Below, piece after piece: positions 61,801 through 64,000 of a DNA stretch of 64,000 bases (its first letter is position 1; each line of letters starts with the position of its first letter). Where the stretch lies: positions 5,405,511-5,469,510 of the forward strand of contig CM076956.1 in NCBI GenBank assembly GCA_039566865.1, given 5' to 3'. The notes beneath the pieces are model-generated. The model searched no databases, had not been told where the DNA came from, and saw only the letters and a program-made list of their open reading frames with translations. The translations under genes were made by a program, and so were the position numbers. This DNA comes from Aurelia coerulea (Eukaryota; Cnidaria; Scyphozoa; Semaeostomeae; Ulmaridae).

Positions 61801-63154
61801 TCAGAATTTTCATGTGACATCTAATTTGATACAGACGTCTTCTAATTTTAAGCTATTCGTTACAGTTCATATTCTTTTAACTTGTCATTAGTAGAGAGGA
61901 AAAGACATTGGCACAGAACATAAAAATAGAATAAGTCGATAAAGCTTTCAAGAATGAGTGCAACACAGTGCCTACTTACAATGCCTGCCGAAAGTCCTTG
62001 GAACATTTAGGCCCTTTATTGATAACGACACGACACACTTCTCCGCATAATCATCCATGGCAACTAGTTGAACCACCCCCTCCACAAAAACCGTTGATTT
62101 GCTAGGGTATTGTCATAGCGTTCCACCAGAGGGGCAGAGGGGGCAAATAGAAAAATAATGCAAATCAGCTAAATTGTTCCAAGAGTTTTGTCAGGCATTG
62201 TAGTTCTCTAAGCTATCTGTTCAGGAAAAGTTGGCATGTGCTGGTAAATTTTTGGATATTAAGGAAGCGTAAAGACTTTGGAGAAACTTTCAGCAAAACA
62301 AAAGCGCCTACCTTATACTGTACCCGTGACCTAGTTCACAGAGTAATTGGTGTCCTGTGACCCAGTCCTGTTAATCTGCGTAAATTATAATTCTAACGTC
62401 TGTTAGTGTTGACCAATCAAATATCACGCTGTCTGATTCTCTGTGACCAACTTGTATTTAACACTTGATCTCGTATTACATCAACACCGGAATCTGAAAC
62501 CACACTCTGGGACACTCTCTGTAGTGGGTCACAGGACACCAATTACTCTACAGTATTGGGAATAAACACACTTCCTACAAGGTAGGCGCCCTTGAGCAAA
62601 CAAGGCAGCAGACAAAAAAGGTTTAGGGAAGATACACAGCTCAGAAAAAAATATCGGTACATACCGAACATCGTGCAAGGAATTATTTCAATTTGCAAAT
62701 GTCTTTCCAGATGGGATGATTCCTCATCATCTGCCAAAAAAGAAATAACATAAATTCTTAACAACCAAAGAGCAAGATATTATATTATCAAAAGTTAAAA
62801 GGATAACCAACGGGAATAAATGAAAAGATCAAACCACTTTTAAGTTGTTGGAGATCAAAAGATCAAGAGATAAAGACACAACGTTGTCAAATTTCCACTG
62901 GTATTCTATGTCAGAATTTTCCAAAATTTCCAAGTGGCTTCTTGACATTTTACTTTCAGCAGAAATCCTACGAAAGTCATGAGCTTTCAAGCACTTTATT
63001 CAATATTTGTTGTCAGTCAGAATTCTAGCGATTACAAAATAATTATTGAAACTCTCTATTAAAAATATCCAACCTTCTGCTCTAAGAGCCTGCAAAAAGC
63101 TTTCTTCTTGTTTTGCACTTGTAATAATGACATCTGGCTGAATTCTTCTCTTCA
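26306..63154 (-). CDS. MSH5: MSH5, MutS homologue 5, 24 exons, 5' end outside window
   Basis: MSH5 pairs with MSH4 as a sliding clamp that stabilises meiotic recombination intermediates; it does not repair mismatches. The coding exons in transcript order are 63154-63074, 62730-62665, 61691-61567, 60422-60313, 55971-55936, 55028-54943, 51537-51353, 50313-50251, 49508-49437, 48818-48762, 48615-48543, 47673-47564, 46290-46210, 43937-43892, 43500-43459, 42718-42622, 41937-41848, 38037-37911, 36577-36428, 34076-34002, 33030-32887, 30498-30361, 26991-26918 and 26471-26306. All junction phases agree and give about 764 codons, and every exon matches the recalled vertebrate protein in order. Landmarks are [29 protein letters not shown], Walker [30 protein letters not shown], Walker [13 protein letters not shown] and STHF. 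The start codon and roughly the first 95 residues lie beyond 64,000. The introns carry two large retrotransposons and a tRNA gene. Confidence 0.96.
26918..26991 (-). CDS. MSH5: MSH5 exon W23
   Basis: It reads [17 protein letters not shown] then DAETRYE, continuing RGEE into VSxLI as in vertebrates. It ends with AG of a split codon. Donor GTTAGT. It is separated from W22 by a 3.4-kb intron. Confidence 0.88.
27804..28370. mobile_element. 567-bp element, 9-bp TSD
   Basis: The ends are TAGACTGATTACGA and its near complement ending ATCAGTCTA, with exact flanking CGAAAAGTG (27,795-27,803 and 28,371-28,379). It is the same end family as 17,937 and 35,099. The interior may be two fused copies. It lies in the MSH5 W22-W23 intron. 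Confidence 0.88.
28694..29196. mobile_element. Element with GGGTGACCC / GGGATACCC ends
   Basis: The left end is CACAGGGTGACCCAATAAA and the right end TTCTTGGGATACCCGGTA. Both are followed inward by a GAAACTT- or GAAAGTT-type segment. It is diverged and lacks an ORF. Confidence 0.5.
30361..30498 (-). CDS. MSH5: MSH5 exon W22
   Basis: It reads [20 protein letters not shown], then [20 protein letters not shown], then IKRGEE. This matches TMETCEDGNDLVFFYQ and the RGKEV helix of the dimerisation region. Donor GTGAGA. Confidence 0.96.
30721..30753. repeat. 11-bp tandem repeat, three units
   Basis: Three direct copies of CGTAGCTGTCG lie just inside a TACAGGGTGTCCCAAAG transposon end (30,675). Confidence 0.85.
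30779..31378. mobile_element. Foldback element, family 1, copy 1
   Basis: The arms begin AACAAGGGCAGATTTTG and end CAAAATCTGTCCTTGTT. They are about 280 bp each and contain GACAAAGGAAATTCTCTCAA and a CATAGATCGAAAGAAGAAG segment. The flanks share TTGCAT. It has no transposase. Confidence 0.8.
31816..32424. mobile_element. Mariner-like foldback MITE
   Basis: TACCGGGTGTCCCAAAAAAA opens it and the complement closes it. The arms are about 220 bp each, with GTTAACTTGAACATAGATAC mirrored. The apparent TA duplication and GGGTGTCCC motif suggest Tc1/mariner mobilisation (inference). It lies in the W21-W22 intron. Confidence 0.82.
32595..32865 (+). mobile_element. 3' end of CR1/L2-like retrotransposon, copy 2
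   Basis: It reads AGTAATGGGCAGAAGTCATT and continues in the same order as 23,305-23,415 ([11 protein letters not shown], then [15 protein letters not shown]), but with a stop in WNS. The 3' UTR hairpin follows at 32,797-32,839. Confidence 0.78.
32797..32839 (+). other. Retrotransposon 3' hairpin, copy 2
   Basis: CATGG pairs with CCGTG (one wobble). The inner stem is CAGC/GCTG around CTTA, different bases from copies 1 and 3 but still complementary. Confidence 0.7.
32887..33030 (-). CDS. MSH5: MSH5 exon W21, H-loop
   Basis: It reads [19 protein letters not shown], then [15 protein letters not shown], then [18 protein letters not shown] is the canonical MutS switch histidine. Phase 0/0. The donor is GTAAGG. 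Confidence 0.97.
33478..33729. mobile_element. MITE with TACAATCCTGGCCAAAA ends
   Basis: TACAATCCTGGCCAAAAGAA faces TTTTGGCCAAGATTGTA at the right end. A G-run lies at 33,646-33,657. Related to 555-774. Confidence 0.65.
34002..34076 (-). CDS. MSH5: MSH5 exon W20, Walker B
   Basis: It reads [19 protein letters not shown] then GKGTSS. The Asp-Glu pair coordinates Mg and activates water. Donor TCA/GTAAGT. Confidence 0.98.
34779..34813. repeat. (ATC)n microsatellite
   Basis: More than eleven uninterrupted ATC units. Confidence 0.95.
35099..35198. mobile_element. 100-bp MITE with TAGACTGATTACA ends
   Basis: TAGACTGATTACAA at the left and TGTTATCAGTCTA at the right. It is a full-length member of the family at 17,937 and 27,804, but no intact 9-bp duplication remains. 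Confidence 0.8.
35762..36359. mobile_element. Foldback element, family 1, copy 2
   Basis: Two arms of about 290 bp nearly meet at the centre (36,056-36,065). The ends are AACAAGGACAGATTTTGTAA and complement. The flanks GATACTATG and GATGCTACG agree at seven of nine positions, possibly an eroded 9-bp duplication. It lies in the W19-W20 intron. Confidence 0.85.
36428..36577 (-). CDS. MSH5: MSH5 exon W19, followed by a GC-AG intron
   Basis: It reads [20 protein letters not shown], then [20 protein letters not shown], then [10 protein letters not shown] (50 codons, phase 0/0). The donor is CAG/GCAAGC, the rare GC class with otherwise ideal consensus. Confidence 0.97.
36930..37720. repeat. Diverged tandem repeats in MSH5 intron W18-W19
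   Basis: The segment GGGGNCCGATAATGGGGTA and TATACTCCGTGA occurs at about 36,970-37,025 and 37,245-37,300. The segment with GTATCTGAGTC, GCACTGAACGTCA and TTCACAAACTTGAATCA occurs at 37,064-37,232 and 37,450-37,663. The repeat unit is roughly 280-390 bp with indels. Confidence 0.65.
37911..38037 (-). CDS. MSH5: MSH5 exon W18, Walker A
   Basis: It reads [20 protein letters not shown] then [10 protein letters not shown] and [20 protein letters not shown] is the P-loop that binds ATP phosphates. The donor is GTAAGC. Confidence 0.98.
38137..40035 (+). mobile_element. Non-LTR retrotransposon ORF2, open but 5'-truncated and internally shortened
   Basis: An uninterrupted 632-codon reading frame. 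The endonuclease domain is missing; it starts in the linker ([11 protein letters not shown]). Reverse transcriptase motifs follow: [42 protein letters not shown] (about residue 276), [11 protein letters not shown] (332) and FADDTTIY (357). Only about 25 residues separate the start of GVPQG from FADD, and the usual INDL segment is absent, so a short in-frame deletion has removed part of the palm. The C-terminus has [23 protein letters not shown] and a CTCKIC end. A (TAA)n tail follows at 40,151-40,178. It lies antisense in the MSH5 W17-W18 intron. It looks like the CR1/L2/Jockey group, and the exact clade needs a tree. Confidence 0.92.
40151..40178. repeat. (TAA)n tail of the retrotransposon
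   Basis: About nine TAA units mark the 3' end of the plus-strand element, as in several LINE clades that end in short microsatellites. Confidence 0.85.
40328..40955. mobile_element. TACCGGGTGAGCC element
   Basis: TACCGGGTGAGCCCGAAAAA with AGTTCCCACTTT at the left, and complementary CTGGCTCACCCGGTA at the right. Both arms also carry AAAAATCACAAAAATACTT (or its complement). Same family as 60,852. Confidence 0.8.
41138..41730. mobile_element. Mariner-like foldback MITE
   Basis: The ends are TACCGGGTGTCCCAAAATTA and TTTTAGGACACCCGGTA. The arms of about 270 bp include ATGTTGGTTGTGGTTTTAC and its complement and almost meet at the centre. Confidence 0.82.
41848..41937 (-). CDS. MSH5: MSH5 exon W17
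   Basis: It reads [18 protein letters not shown] then [11 protein letters not shown], ending in the split Arg of GRHP, as in LLALASAARDYGYSRP. The donor is GTTGGT. The next intron holds the plus-strand retrotransposon. Confidence 0.95.
42622..42718 (-). CDS. MSH5: MSH5 exon W16
   Basis: It reads [19 protein letters not shown] then [12 protein letters not shown], equivalent to QETLLMYQLQ...LTRVLDLASRLD. The donor is GTAAGT. Confidence 0.95.
43459..43500 (-). CDS. MSH5: MSH5 exon W15 (42 nt)
   Basis: It reads [13 protein letters not shown] with split Glu and Asp codons at either side, equivalent to ELDALLGDLHCEIRD. The donor is GTAAGT. Confidence 0.92.
43892..43937 (-). CDS. MSH5: MSH5 exon W14, tandem acceptor
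   Basis: With the upstream acceptor ATTTAG the exon reads [15 protein letters not shown], in phase with W13 and matching FLSEEKLHYRSARTK. A second acceptor (CAG at 43,928-43,930) 10 bases inside would break the frame. The donor is GTAGCT. Confidence 0.92.
44102..44422 (-). pseudogene. Retrotransposon ORF2 C-terminal fragment
   Basis: The minus-strand reading [13 protein letters not shown] then [20 protein letters not shown] matches the zinc-finger-like tail of another non-LTR element. No reverse transcriptase is attached. Confidence 0.65.
44470..44945. mobile_element. TACCGGGCGGATC element
   Basis: TACCGGGCGGATCAAGAAAA, then ACAGTAAGAACCCGCAAAAT. The complement of the second segment lies at 44,908-44,938. 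The right terminus is eroded. Confidence 0.6.
45480..45690 (-). pseudogene. Retrotransposon ORF2 tail fragment
   Basis: The minus strand reads [20 protein letters not shown] then AFKNLL, the standard LWNSL...FK end, with no upstream domains and broken frames. Confidence 0.65.
46210..46290 (-). CDS. MSH5: MSH5 exon W13
   Basis: It reads [19 protein letters not shown] then DIDGLEFV, equivalent to IGFLLSIP...DFEINGLDFM. Phase 0/0. The donor is GTAAGT. Confidence 0.94.
47316..47362. mobile_element. 47-bp micro-palindrome, 8-9-bp TSD
   Basis: TAGCCTACG and CGTAGGCTA enclose a mirrored CCCATTA/TAATGGG core. It is flanked by GGATCGAG on both sides (47,308-47,315 and 47,363-47,370), extendable to 9 by a shared T. 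Confidence 0.75.
47564..47673 (-). CDS. MSH5: MSH5 exon W12
   Basis: It reads [20 protein letters not shown] then [16 protein letters not shown], equivalent to [20 protein letters not shown]. The donor CAG/GTTTTT is weak, but frame and homology agree. Confidence 0.93.
47845..48260. mobile_element. 416-bp MITE with ATGCGCATACTAAC ends
   Basis: The inverted ends of about 36 bp start ATGCGCATACTAACTGGTTT and continue GTGTTGTACAGGAAA. A second, shorter inverted partner (TTTCCTGTACAAAACCGGTT) lies at 47,953-47,972, so a smaller hairpin is nested at the left. Confidence 0.78.
48543..48615 (-). CDS. MSH5: MSH5 exon W11
   Basis: It reads [20 protein letters not shown] then DLDE, equivalent to VDFEGSLAENRFTVLPNID. 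The next Arg codon is split A/GG. The donor is GTGAGT. Confidence 0.95.
48762..48818 (-). CDS. MSH5: MSH5 exon W10
   Basis: It encodes [19 protein letters not shown], equivalent to IAQEFSDDLHHIASLIGKV. Phase 0/0. The donor is GTAAGT. Confidence 0.93.
49130..49330 (+). pseudogene. Retrotransposon ORF2 tail fragment
   Basis: [20 protein letters not shown] then [11 protein letters not shown], the (F/V)xGAxxWNxxP...FKxxL signature, followed by AT-rich 3' sequence. Degenerate. Confidence 0.55.
49437..49508 (-). CDS. MSH5: MSH5 exon W9
   Basis: It reads [20 protein letters not shown] then IIRK, aligned with TVYSALGLRDACRSLPQ. Phase 0/0. The donor is GTACTG. Confidence 0.93.
49731..50203. repeat. 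Tandem duplication inside MSH5 intron W8-W9
   Basis: Bases 49,731-49,920 and 50,018-50,202 are direct copies. The part starting CTTCTGAGTGTAACAGACAT is identical over about 130 bases, while the MITE-end part ahead of it (ACCATGTAATCAGTCT) has diverged. The copy of TATCTTTATTACAATTTAAC beside exon W8's donor is also duplicated. Confidence 0.85.
50251..50313 (-). CDS. MSH5: MSH5 exon W8
   Basis: It encodes [21 protein letters not shown], where human MSH5 has [21 protein letters not shown]. The phase is 0 on both sides and the donor is GTAAGA. A duplicated copy of the sequence just past the donor lies about 220 bases downstream in the intron. Confidence 0.93.
50435..50574. mobile_element. 140-bp MITE with TAGACTTGCCCCAAGTC ends
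   Basis: TAGACTTGCCCCAAGTCTAT faces a near-perfect complement. The inner GGATCC segments are also mirrored. The flanks CAGTACCG and CCGTACCG match at seven of eight positions. Confidence 0.75.
50695..50766 (+). tRNA. tRNA-Glu (anticodon TTC)
   Basis: A 72-nt cloverleaf. The acceptor stem TCCCGTG pairs with CACGGGA, and the anticodon stem CGGCG/CGCCG encloses TTTTCAC with anticodon TTC at 50,728-50,730. The A box TGGTCTAGTGG and B box GGTTCGATTCC are intact. No intron. The T-run at 50,770-50,776 would terminate Pol III. It lies antisense inside the MSH5 W7-W8 intron. All stems pair, so it is probably functional. Confidence 0.97.
50925..51288. mobile_element. AAGAAACT-rich element, best copy
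   Basis: The terminal inverted repeats are ACACGTATTTTTTTATAAGA and complement ending ACGTGT at 51,288. AAGAAACT occurs about six times along one strand at irregular spacing. It has no ORF. Copies at 20,438-20,790 and (partial) 2,885-3,110. Confidence 0.82.
51353..51537 (-). CDS. MSH5: MSH5 exon W7 (MutS core start)
   Basis: It reads [18 protein letters not shown], then [19 protein letters not shown], then LKNVKNVS. The GxRLLRxWFxxPL...I..R...I..F pattern is the MutS domain III core. The donor is GTAAGT. Confidence 0.96.
51760..52285. mobile_element. Degenerate member of the AGTTCCCACTTTTG family
   Basis: The arms retain AAAAATGTTC...GTTTGAAAAATTGTAG on the left and TTTTCAAACACCTGAACTTT near an ACACACGGTA end on the right, with mirrored GAAGTATTTTTGTGATT-like segments. 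The 46,830-47,045 stretch is a one-sided remnant of the same family. Confidence 0.55.
53018..53416. mobile_element. 399-bp element, CAGGCCCGTCGGAAC ends, 5-bp TSD
   Basis: CAGGCCCGTCGGAAC and its exact complement bound the element, with AGTTA on both sides (53,013-53,017 and 53,417-53,421). G- and C-rich blocks sit just inside each end. It has no transposase, and the superfamily is uncertain. Confidence 0.85.
54192..54452 (-). CDS. Possible small secreted protein (86 aa), unconfirmed
   Basis: From ATG 54,450-54,452 the ORF opens [19 protein letters not shown], a textbook signal peptide with a likely cut after Ala, then a polar 67-residue remainder with no paired cysteines and no domain I know. 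It lies in the MSH5 W6-W7 intron on the same strand. Length and composition could arise by chance, and no promoter or splice evidence supports it. Confidence 0.25.
   Translation of the reverse strand: MKGFLFILFIFLTMHCFTADRFQEDVSNEGLSRPTIYVVYAFIHKQQKALLATGRTWISRITSTAYLFQRREQDDGSLSQGNDFRA
54943..55028 (-). CDS. MSH5: MSH5 exon W6
   Basis: It reads [15 protein letters not shown] then [13 protein letters not shown], matching VLQIFKSESHPSVYK...KEGLSLFG. The donor is GTATGA. Confidence 0.95.
55113..55788. mobile_element. Diverged TACCGGGTAGACC element
   Basis: The left end TACCGGGTAGACCAAACAGA and a right end TTTTTGCTCCACCCGTC are imperfectly inverted. Internal ATTTTTCTGAGCATTGGAAA near 55,240 is mirrored near 55,660. 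Purine-rich GAAGAAG tract at 55,545-55,625. Confidence 0.55.
55936..55971 (-). CDS. MSH5: MSH5 exon W5 (36 nt)
   Basis: A very short exon reading [11 protein letters not shown], equivalent to THLVNIDQDTY. Its 1-nt and 2-nt split codons fit both neighbours exactly, which supports a tiny exon stranded between 4.3-kb and 0.9-kb introns. Confidence 0.88.
56014..58918. mobile_element. Mariner-like element split by a retrotransposon
   Basis: The left end TACCGGGTGCACCACAAAAA (56,014) and the right end near 58,918 share about 60 bp of inverted repeat (GATAAATCGTACACTGCACC and complement). The intervening 56.4-58.6 kb is a minus-strand non-LTR retrotransposon that must have inserted later. A further small foldback at 58,600-58,810 adds to the right arm. 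Confidence 0.75.
56523..58560 (-). pseudogene. Non-LTR retrotransposon reverse transcriptase with frameshifts
   Basis: The minus strand reads [115 protein letters not shown] and YADDTVIY. The frame shifts near 57,170 into [19 protein letters not shown] and again near 56,950 into [11 protein letters not shown] and [11 protein letters not shown] stretch before [10 protein letters not shown] is missing, and the endonuclease is absent. It is dead and belongs to a CR1/L2/Jockey-like group, distinct from the 38-kb element. Confidence 0.9.
58919..59410 (+). mobile_element. 3' end of CR1/L2-like retrotransposon, copy 3
   Basis: The frame to 59,256 reads [58 protein letters not shown] and [10 protein letters not shown], the ORF2 C-terminus. 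It starts exactly where the mariner-like end stops, suggesting insertion into it. The hairpin-bearing 3' UTR follows. Confidence 0.82.
59340..59385 (+). other. Retrotransposon 3' hairpin, copy 3
   Basis: CACGG pairs with CCGTG, CCCC with GGGG, inner stem CAATC/GATTG. It has the same architecture as 23,688 and 32,797 with different inner-stem bases. Confidence 0.75.
59455..60174. mobile_element. Element with CAGGGTGTTTC / AACACCCTGTA ends
   Basis: TGCAGGGTGTTTCATAAAAG then CGCAACCC on the left, GGGTTGCGTTTTTCC then TGCAACACCCTGTA on the right. The centre has minus-strand ORFs of 77-89 residues with no known domain. Confidence 0.65.
60313..60422 (-). CDS. MSH5: MSH5 exon W4
   Basis: It reads [20 protein letters not shown] then [16 protein letters not shown], a close match to [20 protein letters not shown]. 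The donor is GTAAGC, and the Leu codon is split CT/A. Confidence 0.95.
60852..61454. mobile_element. TACCGG...AGTTCCCACTTTTG element, best copy
   Basis: TACCGGAAGAGCCAGAAAAA then GTTCCCACTTTTGAAAATTC at the left, with the complement at the right ending CACCCGGTA. The arms also share AAAGTATTTTTGTGATTTTT and ATATCGTCTGCA segments. It lies in the W3-W4 intron. Confidence 0.82.
61567..61691 (-). CDS. MSH5: MSH5 exon W3
   Basis: It reads [15 protein letters not shown] then [18 protein letters not shown], aligned with the FGLEISKQRLL...ILFLSSIIPFD segment. The acceptor is GCGAG, which is weak, and the donor is GTCAGT. Confidence 0.83.
62665..62730 (-). CDS. MSH5: MSH5 exon W2
   Basis: It encodes [13 protein letters not shown] then IEIIPCTMF. 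The flanking codons split as G/AT and G/GT. The acceptor is GGCAG and the donor is GTATGT. Confidence 0.85.
63074..63154 (-). CDS. MSH5: MSH5 exon W1 (first in window)
   Basis: It reads [19 protein letters not shown] after the 2-nt remainder of a split codon. This matches the INPQSVVTSAKQDE region of human MSH5. The acceptor is TTTCAG and the donor AG/GTTGG. The exon before it is outside the window. Confidence 0.88.
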
Positions 63155-63443
63155 CTGAAACGAAAATTTTAAAATTTCTTTAAATCTTATAGAGATGTAA
63201 ACGGTAGCAGGAATCAGCTACGAAAGTATTCTTGGTTGAAGGTTGGTTGTATGGAGGGATCACTGTAGATTGGTTGTTCCTTGTTGGTCTATTTTTGTAT
63301 TCATTTTAGTATCTTTTAAGTATAATAGCCGCAGGGTTGCAATGTATTTTCATGCTCCTTGCGCTATCGTCTTGTAATGTTATTGTTGATTGGTAAATTG
63401 TACATTTTTGGAGAATTTGAATAAAAAATCAGCTACGATTTAA

Positions 63444-64000
63444 TATCGGGTGTGCCAAAAACAACTATCCACTTTTGACAAGCGACGATGAATAGCAGAT
63501 TGCACTGATTTCAAAGATTTCAAAGACTTAGTGGTAGCAAAATTCCAGAATCAGATCCCAGAATTTTTCGTAATTTTTAGCCTTCTGTTTCTTGAGATCC
63601 CGTTCCTTAAATGTTCGTTCTCAAAAACACTGAAAACGAAAAAAAAGATCGATAAATTTTTAACGACTCGACATGAATGAACAAAGAGAAACTTTTCATG
63701 ATGATTTGGGGGTTTAGAAATTGATTTGTGATAATCTGCTGCACGAGGGTTTGTTTTGTATTTTCTTTACTAAGATCGGTATTCAGATCCATTTAAAAAG
63801 CCTTTTTACTTCTAATTTTAGTCACAGGAAGATAAAAACCTTGTCTAGTTTATTTGAAAAGTACCAAACAGCGTCATATTAGAGCGTGCGATATGATTTT
63901 CACAGAACATTCTGAATAAAATGATATACTGTACCATTCCCAGAATCTGCTTGTCAAAAGCTAACCCAAAACTGGTATGGTGCATAGCGCTATATAACCG
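63444..64000. mobile_element. Left part of a TATCGGGTGTGCC element
   Basis: It begins TATCGGGTGTGCCAAAAACA and then follows the interior of the 25.2-kb copy (GTTCTCAAAAACACTGAAAA and an ACAAAGAGAAAC segment). The right end is not seen inside the window. No MSH5 exon was found in 63,160-64,000. Confidence 0.6.

Overview
This is nuclear DNA from an invertebrate animal. The evidence is a spliced gene with 24 GT-AG or GC-AG exons, an intronless Jun gene, a eukaryotic tRNA-Glu with internal A and B boxes, animal-type non-LTR retrotransposons, and very many small inverted-repeat DNA transposons. The hexamer TAGGCC and the octamer TAGGCCTA recur, which I associate with marine deuterostomes such as echinoderms and hemichordates. 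That is only an impression, and the species cannot be fixed from this window.

Layout. Bases 1-4,900 hold small inverted-repeat elements and no convincing gene. A complete single-exon Jun transcription factor gene lies on the minus strand at 4,988-6,277, with a perfect CRE/ATF site (TGACGTCA) 244 bases upstream of its start. A 2.2-kb inverted-repeat element occupies 7,076-9,324. Four plus-strand F-box genes follow (10,024; 13,151; 15,780; 17,109). They alternate between two subtypes in the order 1-2-1-2, as expected if a two-gene unit was duplicated. Bases 17,900-26,300 contain foldback elements, retrotransposon ends and no gene I can recognise.

From 26,306 to the right edge the window is dominated by one minus-strand gene, the meiotic MutS homologue MSH5. 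I could place 24 exons, from the equivalent of about residue 95 of human MSH5 to the stop codon, with all splice phases consistent; the first exon or exons lie beyond 64,000. Its introns are inflated by retrotransposons (38.1-40.2 kb plus strand; 56.5-58.6 kb minus strand; several 3' ends), by at least eight elements ending in TACCGGG or a close variant, by foldback elements, and by a plus-strand tRNA-Glu gene at 50.7 kb.

How the parts relate. Jun (AP-1), the F-box cluster (probably SCF ubiquitin-ligase substrate adaptors) and MSH5 (meiotic crossover) have no evident joint function. The most interesting unlabelled signals are: (i) very small palindromic elements with TA...TA ends and 8-9-bp target duplications, one with its empty site preserved in a paralogous segment; (ii) a 3'-terminal hairpin shared by three retrotransposon copies whose inner stem covaries; (iii) a TTAA-flanked 1.1-kb palindrome; (iv) the alternating F-box unit duplication, with an in-frame loss in one member; and (v) a GC-AG intron and a tandem acceptor in MSH5.
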